Position numbers and translations under genes: made by a program. The notes below the pieces were generated by a model that saw only the letters and a list, made by a program, of their open reading frames with translations, was not told where the DNA came from and made no database searches. Of a stretch of 64,000 bases of DNA, positions 63,950 to 64,000 are shown in pieces; the stretch's first letter is position 1; each line of letters starts with the position of its first letter. The stretch is from Luidia sarsii (Eukaryota; Echinodermata; Asteroidea; Paxillosida; Luidiidae), in contig OX465101.1 of the NCBI GenBank assembly GCA_949987565.1, positions 25,325,911 to 25,389,910 of the forward strand, read 5' to 3'.

Positions 63950-64000
63950 AGAAGGCAAAGACCGTCTGACACATACCCCCTACTTGTGTATTTGTTGACA
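63950..64000 (+). repeat. Partial monomer at window end, 461-bp type
   Basis: The first 51 bases of a monomer, already showing the inserted A (TGTGTATTTGTTGACA) with GTCTGACAC, so not of the GTCTAACAC sub-lineage. It follows the 63030-63490 pair in the same order as 38186-38646-39106, suggesting that block continues beyond the window. Confidence 0.88.

Larger units (their letters stand above)
1..64000 (+). repeat. 460-bp satellite DNA array (about 140 monomers, all one orientation)
   Basis: The 11-base phase marker AGAAGGCAAAG recurs every 460 bases from position 1, with a few 461-base steps and two 227-base steps. The tally is exact: 123 x 460 + 15 x 461 + 2 x 227 + 51 = 64,000. No monomer is inverted, nothing is inserted, and the only indels I find are the single-A insertions and the two identical internal deletions. 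Divergence is almost entirely base substitution, much of it shared between monomers as subfamily markers. Such homogeneity is typical of eukaryotic satellite DNA under concerted evolution. Function cannot be read from sequence; a centromeric, pericentromeric or sex-chromosome role is possible but unproven. I do not recognise the family by name. The array runs off both ends of the window. Confidence 0.97.

Noticed and set aside
1..64000. CRISPR array
   Set aside because: The repeat unit is 460 bp and there are no unique spacers between units.
1..64000. Ribosomal DNA spacer or a tandem gene family
   Set aside because: No rRNA sequence, and no coding region that stays open across monomers: 460 is not a multiple of three and stops occur in all frames.

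Overview
The whole window is one uninterrupted head-to-tail satellite DNA array, with no unique sequence, gene, RNA gene, transposon or inverted segment. The unit is 460 bp. With the unit phased at AGAAGGCAAAG (first base = position 1), the 64,000 bases divide exactly into 123 monomers of 460 bp, 15 of 461 bp, 2 internally deleted monomers of 227 bp and a final 51-bp fragment (63950-64000). Both window ends lie inside the array, so its real length and flanks are unknown.

An array this long, clean and homogenised points to eukaryotic heterochromatin (pericentromeric, subtelomeric or sex-chromosome), read from a long-read assembly. I do not recognise the monomer and cannot name the species. One monomer counted by hand (1-460) is about 42% G+C and has 21 CpG, close to chance expectation. 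This argues weakly against a heavily CpG-methylated genome such as a vertebrate and fits many invertebrates.

Layout: monomers fall into a few subfamilies with linked diagnostic bases. From 1 to about 24.8 kb the array is built from an older set of types and contains repeated multi-monomer blocks: a 7-monomer block occurs three times (921, 5061, 14722), and about 9.7 kb is largely repeated further right. From about 24.8 kb a new type (CCTTGAAATAA instead of CCTTAAAATAA) appears and becomes common, and 461-bp monomers carrying a single inserted A become frequent. The right part is a mosaic of short two-copy higher-order repeats of 1380, 2761, 2529, 1841 and 1381 bp. An island at about 43.7-47.4 kb resembles the left domain.

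No gene set acts together here. The readable biology is array evolution: repeated unequal exchange or amplification of 1-21 monomers, exchange junctions inside monomers, a traceable 1-bp insertion lineage with a nested sub-lineage, and a deletion monomer that was copied once. Short open frames on both strands recur with the repeat period but look like by-products of the satellite, and I have not annotated them as genes.
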